Source: Hexactinellida sp. DTS-2022
Taxonomy: Eukaryota; Porifera; Hexactinellida
NCBI GenBank assembly: GCA_028753945.1
Contig: JAPNXP010000001.1
Location: 14,932,501 to 14,996,500, forward strand
DNA length: 64,000 nt
Reading direction: 5' to 3'
In this document: positions 20,679 to 30,309 of the stretch, piece after piece
Position numbering within the stretch: the first letter of the stretch is position 1
Layout of the letters: the number at the start of each line of letters is the position of its first letter
Position numbers and translations under genes: made by a program
Notes under the pieces: model-generated
The model's input: only the letters and a program-made list of their open reading frames with translations
What the model was told of the DNA's origin: nothing
The model's database searches: none

Positions 20679-22683
20679 CATAGGTGCCGAAACTCTCCAG
20701 CTCCAGGGGGGTGTAACTCTTACATTTACATGTGAAAGGTCAAAAAAACGATGCCTATGGTGCATGGGCACAAAGTTTTACAAGTATGAGGTTAAAGTTT
20801 GGGGGGGGGGGGGCGGAGCGAGTGTGGCGAGCGACCTTTGGGGGTTCTGGGGGCAAGCCCCCCAGAAAAAAATGGACTGCGAGATACCAAGATATCGATT
20901 TGTTTTGAATGAATTATACGTATATTTACTATCCTAAATTATATTGAACAGTGTATTTTTTATCCAGAGGACACGGTAACTCCCGCACCAATAATGTTGC
21001 CCCCCTTCAATTTTACTGGGGGGGGGGTGCGCATCCCCCCCCTGTTTACCCCACTGCTATGGTGGCAAAAATCATTATGTTGGACGGGCATAATTGTATA
21101 CATATAAAAATCTTCCAATGTTATTTAGAAAAACTCCTTATGAAATTATAATTTTACAATGAGTCTATGTTCTACACGTTTAACATTAAAGAATATGTCT
21201 AACGAGCCCTTCGGTCTCGGTCGCTTTGCGACAGATCGGTGCTACGCACCTCAAGTTAACGGCCGCTATGCGGCCTTACTCCTCACACTTTCTACCATGG
21301 AAATGGTAGAAAGGGACGTTATGATTTTGAATTTTCATTAATTTGTTTACCTATCTGTGTAAACAACAACAACAACAACAAAAACTCATATTAGAATTTT
21401 ATAAATGCGAAAATCGTGTTCAGCATACTTGTTCACCTATAATACCCGTTGAAAGCTAACTTCTAGGTTGATTTTGAATTTCATTAATTTGTTTACAGAT
21501 TTGTGTAAACAACAACAACAAATATTCATATTATAAATTTATAAATGCGAAATTCGTGTTCAGCATACTTGTTTACCTATAATACCCGTTGAAAGCTAAC
21601 TTCTAGGTTGATTTTGAATTTCTTTAATTTGTTTACCTATTTTGTGTAAACCACAACAACAAATATTAATATTATAAATTTATAATTGCGAAAATCGTGT
21701 TCAGCATACTTGTTTACCTATAATACCCGTTGAAAGCTAACTTCTAGGTTGATTTTGAATTTCATTAATTTGTTTACAGATTTGTGTAAACAACAACAAC
21801 AAATATTCATATTATAAATTTATAAATGCGAAATTCGTGTTCGGCATACTTGTTTACCTATAATACCCGTTGGAAGCTAACTTCTAGGTTGATTTTGAAT
21901 TTCTTTAATTTGTTTACCTATTTTGTGTAAACCACAACAACAAATATTAATATTATAAATTTATAATTGCGAAAATCGTGTTCAGCATACTTGTTTACCT
22001 ATAATACCCGTTGAAAGCTAACTTCTAGGTTGATTTTGAATTTCATTAATTTGTTTACAGATTTGTGTAAACAACAACAACAAATATTAATATTATAAAT
22101 TTATAAATGCGAAATTCGTGTTCAGCATACTTGTTTACCTATAATACCCGTTGAAAGCTAACTTCTATGTTGATTTTGAATTTCATCAATTTGTTTACCT
22201 ATTTTGTGTAAACAACAACAACAAATATTAATATTATAAATTTATAAATGCGAAATTCGTGTTCAGTATACTTGTTTACCTATAATACCCGTTGAAAGCT
22301 AACTTCTAGGTTGAGTTTGAATTTCATTAATTTGTTTACCTATTTTGTGTAAACAACAACAACAACAAATATTCATATTATAAATTTATAAATGGGAAAT
22401 TCGTGTTCAGCATACTTGTTTACCTATTATAACATTTGTTTACCAATTATAACATTTGAAAGTTAGTTTATATCCCAATATTAATTGCGGTTTCTATTCC
22501 ACCATCACTTTATTACAATCCGGACAAACAAACAAACACACACACACACACACAACAATCGAGATTTAATAATATAGATATACCCTCCCTGACTGTTTCC
22601 TCAGCCAGGGGGGCTGAAACCCTCCCTGACAAAAACCAGGGAGGGTGAAACCCCCCCTGACCCCCCCACTTTCGGCGCCTATG
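20679..22683. mobile_element. Nested hAT-like MITE, 'CATAGG-GCCGAAA' family
   Basis: Ends CATAGGTGCCGAAA and TTTCGGCGCCTATG are flanked by ATTATACG (20671-20678) and GTTATACG (22684-22691), an 8-bp duplication with one change. Much of its inside is the Helitron-like element. The rest (20690-21199 and 22579-22670) is C- and G-run-rich non-coding sequence. The ends are related to those of 3359-3677. Confidence 0.78.
21200..22578 (-). mobile_element. Helitron/Helentron-like element with core tandem repeats (copy 2, inverted)
   Basis: Read on the minus strand it starts TCTATATTATTAAATC (22578) and ends GGGCTCGTTA (21200), as copy 1 does. It has about seven core units against about 4.6 in copy 1. 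The phrase AATACCCGTT starts at 21441, 21581, 21722, 21862, 22003, 22143 and 22284, alternating 140 and 141 bp. The five-hairpin 3' cluster is intact at about 21204-21315. Confidence 0.78.
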
Positions 22684-22889
22684 GTTATACGATAGGTGAA
22701 CGTATAATGCCATAATACGTAACGTATAATCATCATACGACGTATAACGTATAACGATTTTAACGTATATAAGGTCCATTATACGCTCCCCGAACGTATA
22801 AGGTACAATCGTATAATGCATCTATGCAAATTTGGTGGTGGAGGCCCCGGGGCAGTTGCCCCGGTTGCCCATGGGTTAATCCGGCCATG

Positions 22890-23699
22890 CAGGGATGCCT
22901 ACCTCTGGAAACCAAAAGCGGGATGTTTGCCATTTATTGGCGGGAGTTTTACCAAAAAAGCGGGAGGTCGAAGATGAAAAGCGGGAGACTCAAAATATAT
23001 GCTATTTCTTTGAATCTATCATGAATAGAACGATACAATATGATAAATTTTTACGTTTGAATATCTACAATTTTAGAAACGCTGATTTTTCAAGTTCCAT
23101 CTATCAAATTTCTTCTCGCGTATCTCGTATTCACCCAATGTATGTAATAACACAACAAAACGAAATAGGTAGATTATTGAATTATAATTTTTTTATAAAG
23201 TATGTTTTTTTATTAGATATACGTAGATGTAGCAGATTTAATATCTTCAAAAGTTCTCGTCATTTAAAGACATTTTCCTAGAGATTTCGAGGAATTCATG
23301 ACGATTAGGCCATCAAATTTGTAAATGTGTTGCAAAGCTTATTCCACCCTTGGTTGCACTGATTGACATATAAACTAAACGAGAAAAAATTCAGCATCAT
23401 ATCTGGAGGATGTAAGCCACCCGGGATATTTTTAAGAATTTCTTCCAAATTCGAAATAAAACATAATAGTACAGGGGGCTAATGAATCTTAACTAACTTA
23501 TAAGTATATGAGTAGAACAAAAGTTGGTACTCGTATCTAGACTAATTTTTGCAAAAAAATCCAGTTATTTTACTTATACGTATATCATAAAATCCTAATA
23601 TAGGAACAATTTCCAAAAAATCGGGAGTTTGAAAAGTTTGGCGGGAGTTCGGGAGGATGGGAGAAGTAAGGGCTAAAAGCGGGAGGGTTGGCAACCCTG
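22890..23699. mobile_element. hAT-like MITE of about 810 bp, 'CAGGGATGCC / GGCAACCCTG' family (complete copy)
   Basis: Ends CAGGGATGCC and GGCAACCCTG (reversed CAGGGTTGCC) with GCGGGAG boxes near both termini. It is non-coding. A second copy, in opposite orientation and split into three pieces, lies at 26013-26338, 27664-27915 and 29137-29274. Its first 8 bases double as the target duplication of the adjacent hAT element, so that insertion hit this MITE's terminus. Confidence 0.8.
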
Positions 23700-23955
23700 A
23701 TGTAGCTAGCCCTGCTGCTGAGAATCCCAACGATTCAATTTACAGGATTTAATTTATTATTCAACATGCCCGCATGAAGCTGCGGTTTGGATGTCGTATT
23801 TTGGGGTTTACTGTTTTTCTGGGGTTTTTCCCAAAATCCATTCATAATCTTCACGAGATTATATAGAACTAGCCCAGTGACCCGTCGCCATAAACAGTAA
23901 GCATTGGAATAAGTCGGAGAACGGGAGTGGTGCGACCCCAAATTATAGCATCTTT

Positions 23956-24329
23956 TTACAAGTACACACTGTAGAGAGAGTCTACTGGTGAGTCTGTACT
24001 TGTATGCTCTACAGGAGTGCCTACTGGGGTATGTAGGTAGTGGTTATTATATTGTAAGATAGCGGCCAGCCTCAGGTCCCTACGACCATGATCCGCCCCA
24101 CTACCTTACAGGGCATTACATATTGTATGTGTGGTTTCGTCCTATCACAAGGACTCATCAGGAGGGTAACCCTCTACCACCATGTCTAGGCACCACCGTA
24201 CTTTCGTGCCACAGTGTCTTCCTACACTACACCGTACTGTCGCTACCTACATACCCCAGTAGGCACTCCTGTAGAGTATACAAGTACAGACTCACCAGTA
24301 GACTCTCTCTCTACAGTGTGTACTTGTAA
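23956..24329. repeat. Near-perfect inverted repeat enclosing hammerhead ribozyme A
   Basis: The left arm 23956-24040 and right arm 24243-24329 are inverted copies differing by one substitution and one 2-bp indel. About 200 bp between the arms contain the ribozyme on the minus strand. The arms start TTACAAGTACACACTG and end CAGTGTGTACTTGTAA. The flanks outside (GTGCGACCCCAAATTATAGC at 23931-23949 and ATTCCCGAGCTTT at about 24389) are close together in locus C (28461-28480, 28552). The inverted-repeat cassette therefore looks inserted into locus-C-like DNA. Confidence 0.88.
24131..24180 (-). ncRNA. Hammerhead self-cleaving ribozyme, type III (copy A)
   Basis: Reading the minus strand, stem III 5' strand GTGGT (24180-24176) is followed by A17 (24175). 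Stem I is GAGGG-TTA-CCCTC (24174-24162), then the core CTGATGA. Stem II is GTCCT-TGTGAT-AGGAC, then GAA and the stem III 3' strand ACCAC (24135-24131). All invariant core bases (CUGAUGA, GAA, A15.1-U16.1) are present. Predicted cleavage is after A at 24175 (GUA triplet). Stem III is the open stem, hence type III. Confidence 0.9.
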
Positions 24330-24517
24330 CACTCTTGTAAAGCGAAAGAAAATGTGTTTAAGTATTTTTAGTATGATACCGATGAGCAATTCCCGAGCTT
24401 TTGACCCAGCTGTATGTCATTCGCTTTGCATTCGTTTGCCTTGCGGACTTATTAACTGAGTCGCAAGACTCAGGGTACAAGCCCTAGCGGTATGAGTACC
24501 TGCGGAGTCTAGACGCC

Positions 24518-25436
24518 GGGTATAAGCGTGTTTTGGGTATCCAGCGATTTAGGGATCCCCGTCCCTAAAACGCTAGCGTTTTGGGCCCTCTGGATCGCTA
24601 AAACGCTAGCGATATAGGGACGGGGATCCCTAAATCGCTAGCATTTTGTGGTCGTGGGGTCCTTAAATCGCTAGTGATACAGGTACGCCAGTGTTTTGGG
24701 TATCCTCGTTTCTATGCCCTAAATTAATAGAGATTTAGGGACCTAAGTTTACATAAAGTGAGTACTTGATGATATATAGATAGGTAATTATAATTCCTAC
24801 GGTAGGCCTAACTAACACTACATTTCTTTGCAAATATCACACGCACCCTTATAGTTTTGGGTCTGTCCACGCCAGTATCGGGATCCGGCGATCCGCATAC
24901 ATTATTCGTGAACAATCTGCACATTGTGTCATTTTCCTCCTTCCTGAGTACGGCATTTACAAAATATATCGATCCTCTTTCTATTTTTGCTTAGAAAGAT
25001 TTTTCACTTTCTATTTTTCCATTTTTCACTCAAAAACTAAAGATAGTGAAGGATTTGGGCAATACAGTGCAACTTCGATTATCCGGACTTTGATTATCCG
25101 GACACTCTATGTTGGTCCCAACTGTTATGTAATTATTTTATCCGGACTCAATTATCCAGACTGTAAATTATCCGGACTGTTCCCAAAAAGTCCGGATAAT
25201 CGAGGTTGCACCTGTATATAGAAGACTATGCCTTGAGCGTATAGGTTGTATATGGTTGGCCTAGGGTATGCCTTGTGCCTATAGGTTCTATATGGATGGC
25301 CTTGGGTGGGGTCCCTATATCTCTGAATTGATCTCTATATCGCTAGCGTTTTTTGGATCCAAGGGGTCCCTAAAACGCTAGCGATATAGGGACGGGGATC
25401 CCTAAATCGCTGGATACCTAAAACGCGCTTACACCT
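24518..25436. mobile_element. Element with 80-bp inverted ends rich in CGCTAGCG palindromes
   Basis: The left end (about 24518-24597) and right end (about 25355-25436) are inverted copies, roughly 85% alike by eye. They share TATCCAGCGATTTAGGGATC and CGCTAGCG. Internal copies of CGATATAGGGACGGGGATCC add further palindromes. It is non-coding, with a pogo-type MITE nested at 25065-25214. No target duplication was identified. Confidence 0.65.
25065..25214. mobile_element. pogo/Tigger-type MITE, 'CAGTGCAACTTCGATTATCC' family
   Basis: It is flanked by TA at 25063-25064 and 25215-25216. Ends are CAGTGCAACTTCGATTATCC and, reversed, CAGGTGCAACCTCGATTATC. Repeated ATTATCCGGAC motifs lie inside. It is nested in the 24518-25436 element, hence younger. 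Confidence 0.85.
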
Positions 25437-25770
25437 GTCTAAAAAGGCTTGTGAGCTGGGGTTCCCACCTCCCCAGTGTTCTACTGGATAAGCATACTCT
25501 AGCGGAGTCTGATACAGAGTCGTTCCACAGTGCTGATGAGGGAGACTACTAGCGTAGGGTTGACTCTATTGAGGAGTGTATAGCTATTAGCTATGCTTAT
25601 TCATTCCTTATATTTATGCACTTTTGTAAATTATATTGCTGGTTGTATCATTAATTAAGCGGTTGACCCCATAAAGCGAGTCAACTGTAATTATATATCG
25701 CCCTACACACCTTTTCTAATGTAATTCATTGGCCGATATGTAAGTAAACCTTTAGCTTTTATACTACGTA

Positions 25771-25872
25771 CAATCAACTCCGCTTAATAGTGCTACCGGT
25801 TAATTGGTTTCTCCGCTTAATCGGGTCAAAACTACTTGGTCCCGAGGTGGCTCTATTAAGCGGAGTTGACTA
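25771..25872. mobile_element. pogo-type MITE, 'AACTCCGCTTAATAG' family (complete, 102 bp)
   Basis: Inverted ends CAATCAACTCCGCTTAATAG and, reversed, TAGTCAACTCCGCTTAATAG lie in a TA context. It is the same family as 16421-16580, 36355-36523 and 38511-38652. A fragment lies at about 25664-25690. Confidence 0.8.
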
Positions 25873-26338
25873 TATTTTGTTTTGTTTATATTAAGTGTTC
25901 TAAGAATAAAGATACTCTGTATCAAATATCAATAACTGAGTAAGACATTAACAATCATACCTTAGCCGGGTTTGAAGATGTCATAGTGCAAATCCTGACG
26001 TGACCTAATAGTCAGGGTTGACAACCCTCCCACTTAGGCGGGAGTCTCCCGATTTTTTGCCTCCCGCCAAACTTTTCTAATTCCCTCTTTTTTGGAAATT
26101 GTTTCTATATTTATTTTTACGATATATTAATAAATAACTGGATTTTTTTGCTAAAATTAGTCAATATACGAGTACCAAGGTTAGTTCTACTCATATATAC
26201 TTGTAAATTAGTTAAGATTATTTATCCCCTTGTTAATACACTGTACTATTATGTTTTAATTCGAATTTGGAAGGAATTCTTAAAAATATCCTGGGTGGCC
26301 TTGTGCCTACATCCTCCAGAAATTGTTATGCTAGATAT

Positions 26339-27663
26339 CAGTGGCAGCGCCAAGGGTGGTCAGCTGACCCCCTATCAAAGTGCTTGACCACCCTCCTGAC
26401 CACCCTGTAAGATGTTCATCTTCATTAATTTTGTTTTATCTATTGGGTATCATTTCTTTTGGCTATTCTAATTGATCAAACAAGAGATTTAGACTATGAA
26501 GTAATTATAAATACACTAATTGAGAATGATCCGCCTCTTATTATTAGCAAATTTGTCAATTAAAACGGCATGATCAATGTTAAGAGTTCTCTCTCTATTA
26601 ACTCCGAGAACTCCCAATCCCAGAAGTCTAGAATTCAGCATAGTGGAACGTTTGTTATCCTTGATACGGGCCATTAGGCTGAAACTCCTCTCATTAGATG
26701 CTGTGTGCATGGAAGTGGTAATTACTGCAATCTTTAAGCAGGAAGTGAGGGAAGGCATACATCTCTCAAAAGGAATTATATAATTTACCAATTCAAGAAG
26801 TGTTGTTGGAATATCTTCTTCTTCGGGACTAATCATGTTACTCAATATCTTTATCTGATTGATGAGTACCTCTCTCTCAATCTCCTGGTTCTTAATCAAG
26901 TTGTATAATATAGCAAACCGAGTAATGGCCCCAATATCCATGAAATTCACACTCTTGGGAGATAAAGCACCAATAGCAGAGTAGACAATATTGAGTTCAT
27001 CAGTCAGAAACCTCTGAGTGAGTTATTGACAACCTTCTGACATAACGGGATGTAGAGAAACCTCCGATAATGGTCGCTTCCCTCCCAGATAATCTGGCTC
27101 TCACCCCGATCTACTCTTGCACGGCGAATTGTCCTTGCAGGTAAAGTAGGCAAATTCCAAGATTCTATAATCTCATTAGCTTCTCTGTACAACTTGTCCC
27201 ACTCATCATCTGATTCTGGTAACATTGGTACCGTCAGCGCACTCTTCAAACCTCCAACTATTTCCTGAGATTGATCGATAATCAGATTATCCGATTGGAG
27301 ACCTTCAGCAACTTCGGTACACATACCAAGGATTCTCTTCAACACAACAAGGTGGATCTATATAGAGCTTCCTAGGCGTATACGGCGCCCAGCGCGCTTA
27401 CAAGAGCATAATATATTGTTCAATATTATCTAGGGATTCTAGGCGAGCGAGAAAAATTACAACCCCCATTTCGTAATTATATTAGCAAAAAATAGGCGTG
27501 AATGCTATTCTGGGCATATCCTGCATATGCGTAGCATATGGCGTATAGCTCGAGAAGCTAGATGAATCATGATTTAACTATACTATATTTGGTGTTTGAC
27601 CCAAAAATACACATGCTGACCCATGGGTGACCACCTAGTGGTGGAGCACACGCTCCGCCACTG
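26339..27663 (-). mobile_element. hAT transposon, internally degraded, with perfect 8-bp target duplication CTAGATAT
   Basis: CTAGATAT lies at 26331-26338 and 27664-27671. The element starts CAGTGGCAGCGCC and ends GCTCCGCCACTG, so both ends share CAGTGGC. It carries a broken transposase on the minus strand (26516-27357). At 1325 bp it is too short for an autonomous copy, so it is an internally deleted hAT. Confidence 0.9.
26516..27357 (-). pseudogene. hAT transposase fragment with C-terminal dimerisation domain, frameshifted
   Basis: The downstream frame (to 26516) carries the hAT C-terminal dimerisation signature, TASNERSFSLMARIKDNKRS followed by an LNSRLLGL stretch, as in ZMYM1-like hAT proteins. 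The upstream part (27345-27004) is in another frame and stops at 27004; homology appears to continue in a shifted frame near 27010-26950. The N-terminal zinc finger and catalytic core are missing, and no ATG starts either piece convincingly. It is a decayed remnant, not an active gene. Confidence 0.8.
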
Positions 27664-27939
27664 CTAGATATGATGCTGAATTCTTTTCTCGTTTAGTTTA
27701 TATGTCGATCTATGGATCATTAAGCTGTACAACGCATTTTACAAATCTGATGGCCTAACCGTCATGAAATTCCTTGAAAAAATGTCCATAAATTACGAGA
27801 ACTTTTGAATATATTTAAATCTGTTATATCTAGGCATATTAAATTTTTAAAACATTATTTGTAAAAAAATTAGAATTAATTTATCTACCTATTTCGTTTT
27901 ATTGTATTGTGACGGATCCTCAGGAGTACATAAGGTAAT

Positions 27940-28124
27940 CAGGGGCGTAGACACGGGATGGGGATTGGTAGGGCCATTGGGCCTAGACTCAGGATTGGTA
28001 GGGCCATTTATGCTAACTTGCATCATACTTAATAGAAGATGATGGCTCTTGACAAATTATTGTACTTAATTTGGTAGGGCCATGGCCTCACCAGTCACCA
28101 ACCCTACCGGAGCCTACGCCTATG
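27940..28124. mobile_element. hAT-like MITE, family 'CAGG-GCGTAGAC' (copy 2)
   Basis: Ends CAGGGGCGTAGACACGGGAT and, reversed, CATAGGCGTAGGCTCCGGTA, with TGGTAGGGCC boxes inside both ends. It is the same family as 3128-3278. It lies immediately upstream of ribozyme locus C. Confidence 0.72.
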
Positions 28125-28245
28125 AGGTTGAGAGCCTTATGTAGGTGGAAGTACAGGACACTACATAGACGAAGTAGTCTGTAGACTTGGTCCGACAGTA
28201 CGACTGGTAACAGATGCCGACGGGCATAGAGCGCGGAGCGCAGAA

Positions 28246-28297
28246 TGTGATCGAGGGTTACCCTCCTGATGAGTACCTGTGATGGGACGAAACCACA
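28246..28297 (+). ncRNA. Hammerhead ribozyme, type III (copy C, partly degraded)
   Basis: Stem III 5' strand TGTGAT (28246-28251), C17 (28252), stem I GAGGG-TTA-CCCTC, core CTGATGA, stem II GTACC-TGTGAT-GGGAC, GAA (28289-28291), then ACCACA (28292-28297). The catalytic core is complete, but stem III has an A-C mismatch (28250/28293) and stem II an A-G mismatch. Activity is probably reduced or lost. Compared with copies A and B it looks like an ageing member. Confidence 0.8.
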
Positions 28298-28356
28298 CAC
28301 ATAACATCCCTATGGGATGGGATCAGCCATAGCGACTAGTCCTCATACTAACTAGG

Positions 28357-28433
28357 TCGTGGACTCATCTCATAACATAATAACTACCGACGATATAACG
28401 CAGGAGTTATTATGTTATGAGATGAGGCCACGA
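28357..28433. repeat. 29-bp-arm inverted repeat just downstream of ribozyme C
   Basis: Arms 28357-28385 and 28405-28433 match 28 of 29 positions (TCGTGG, then CTCATCTCATAACATAAT, and its inverse). In RNA this makes a strong hairpin with a 19-nt loop, 60 nt after the ribozyme. Confidence 0.9.
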
Positions 28434-28479
28434 CATAAAATAGTCGGAAAACCGTAGGGGTGCGACCCCAAATTATAGC

Positions 28480-29136
28480 CTCTTACAATGCTACGGGTTG
28501 CAGCTTGGCTGTTAAATACTTCCCGATATACAATATTAATCGTATAGAGCCATTCCCGAGCTTTCTAACCAAACTGTATGGCACTCTTCTCTGCATATCC
28601 CTTCCTCCAAGCTTTGCCATCAGCGGTAGTAGTTATGCCTCCTGGTTTGTGACGAACCGGATCGCCTCGAGGCACCAACGTGGGATCCAACCACGTTAAT
28701 GTAAGCCCCTCGAGGAAGAACCATGCATTTTTTGTTTTGCCTGCGGATTCAGGATTGTTATCAATGTTTGGGTGAGCTCTCTGACTGGGTTGCGTTGCAT
28801 GATGTAGTAAATGAATAAGTAAAAATTGAACAAATTTATTAATTTAGGCTACGTAGTTGGTAATAGCCAATAGGATTAATATCCCAGTTGACAGTAGCCA
28901 ATAGGATTAGTATCCCAGTTAGCAGTAACCAATATGATTAGACCTTTAACAACTGGCTTATACATACTAGTGCGCAAACACAAAATGTTGTGTAATTCTG
29001 GAACTAACACCTTTTAGTGGAACTCAGTATATTTTCCGAGGCTTTCGATTGATATTTACTTCGTCAGGATCGGAAAATGCAGCAAAGAGTTACAGGGGCG
29101 GACGGATAGACAGACAGACGGACGGACGGACCAAGC
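28480..29136 (+). other. Structured non-coding remainder of ribozyme locus C, with three CCAAT-type repeats
   Basis: It holds palindromes (CCTCGAGG at about 28673 and 28709, AACGTGG/CCACGTT between them). About three tandem copies of a 35-bp unit at 28862-28941 contain AGCCAATAGGATTA. It ends in a GACGGACGGACGGAC tract at about 29100-29131. No open reading frame of note. CCAAT repeats could be promoter elements; that is inference. Confidence 0.55.
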
Positions 29137-29274
29137 TTTCATGATAGATTCAAAGAAATAGCATATATTTTGAGTCTCTCGCTTTTCCTTCTTCGACCTC
29201 TCGCTTTTTTGGTAAAACCTCCCTCAAAAATGGCAAAACCTCCCGCTTTTGATTTCCAGAAGTAAGCATCCCTG

Positions 29275-30309
29275 CCTAAATAATCATGTCCCTATCAGAC
29301 CTCCTAAAGTAAAGTTATGTTTTAATCAAAATCCCAAATTTTCAGTGCAACAATTAACCAACTCATAAAATATGGTGTTCTCTCAGATTTTAGCAGCTTT
29401 TATAGTTTATAGGGAGAACGAATGTGAGAGGGAACATTTTTGTTGATATCGTCAAGCATTTTCCATCCCACGAGCCCCCCGGTCCAGGTCGCTTCGCGAT
29501 GGATTAAATGTTAAAAAAATTAATTCGTAATCAGCAGTACTTGTTTATCTTTCCCACATTTGGAAGTTAATTTTTATTTCAAATATAAATGCGATTCAAT
29601 TTGTTTGGCTTAGCCAGAAATTGAAGTCAGCTTTACTGTTACTATGTGCACTGTGCATGTCTATTAATTTCGATGAGAGGAACCCACGAAACCTCGTGGT
29701 CCCGTTAGCATTTTTCCGAATTACGAAATGTTCGACACCTATGTAGGACGCAATTTTAGAGTAAAGGAGAGAACAATTTACAATTTACATAGGGTTTGTA
29801 ACTTTGTATATAGTTGAGTTCGCTTATTATTAATCCAATTTTTGATCCCTTGAATAATCTTAGTAAAAGAACAGACTGTATTTGGTTTATACAATTGACT
29901 TGTAGTGTACGTGTATAACATTTAATGGAGCTAATATATCATAATTACTGCAGAACCTCGTTTTAATATGAACACCAGGGGAGCGTCAAAATGTGTTCGC
30001 CTGATCCGGGATTCGCAAAAATCGGTGTCATTTATAATGAAATGGTTTAAAGGGGACTGAAATTGTGTTCGTATTACTATTATCAAATAATAAACAACAA
30101 CTGGAGTATATACTACAGTAGCTACTACGTATTAATTAATTAATTAATTATTAGAAGAGATTCGAATATACCCATTCAACTATCAATACAAACAAAGGAG
30201 TTTAATAAAGTACAATAATTAGCAGATATTCAGAAAAGGACATTGTAGTACACAGAAGAATTAATTCATATTACATATATGTAAATAAAAATAATCACCT
30301 TTAAAGTGT
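29275..30309. other. Spacer downstream of the NACHT gene, with repeat fragments
   Basis: No gene. At about 29467-29600 there is a degraded minus-strand fragment of the Helitron-like family (CGAGCCCCCCGG, GGTCGCTTCGCG, then ACTTGTTTATC and GGAAGTTA). At about 29950-30075 lies a pogo-type fragment (CAGAACCTCGTTTTAATATG ... TGTTCGTATTAC). A (TTAA)n run lies at about 30130-30150. Confidence 0.55.

Larger units (their letters stand above)
20552..22889. mobile_element. hAT-type composite element with 8-bp target duplication CAGGGATG
   Basis: CAGGGATG at 20544-20551 is repeated at 22890-22897. Ends are CAGGGCCGGATTAAC and, reversed, CATGGCCGGATTAAC (14 of 15 match). It holds no transposase. Its interior was itself invaded: CGTATA-rich arms (about 20632-20678 and 22684-22815), a second hAT-type MITE (20679-22683) and a Helitron-like element (21200-22578). 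Confidence 0.85.
26013..29274. mobile_element. Second copy of the 810-bp hAT-like MITE, split by two insertions
   Basis: Its three pieces align in order with the reverse complement of 22890-23699: 26013-26338, about 27664-27915, and about 29137-29274. Piece 1 to 2 is interrupted by the hAT element 26339-27663. Piece 2 to 3 is interrupted by about 1.2 kb that includes ribozyme locus C, with loss of about 115 bp of MITE sequence. Confidence 0.75.

Noticed and set aside
25531-25560. A CTGATGAG motif like a hammerhead core
   Set aside because: It is not followed by a stem II partner or GAAAC, and no stem III partner is present, so it is a chance match.
26516-26950. hAT dimerisation-domain frame as a functional domesticated gene
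   Set aside because: It sits inside an element with intact ends and target duplication, lacks the catalytic core and is frame-broken upstream, so it is a relic.
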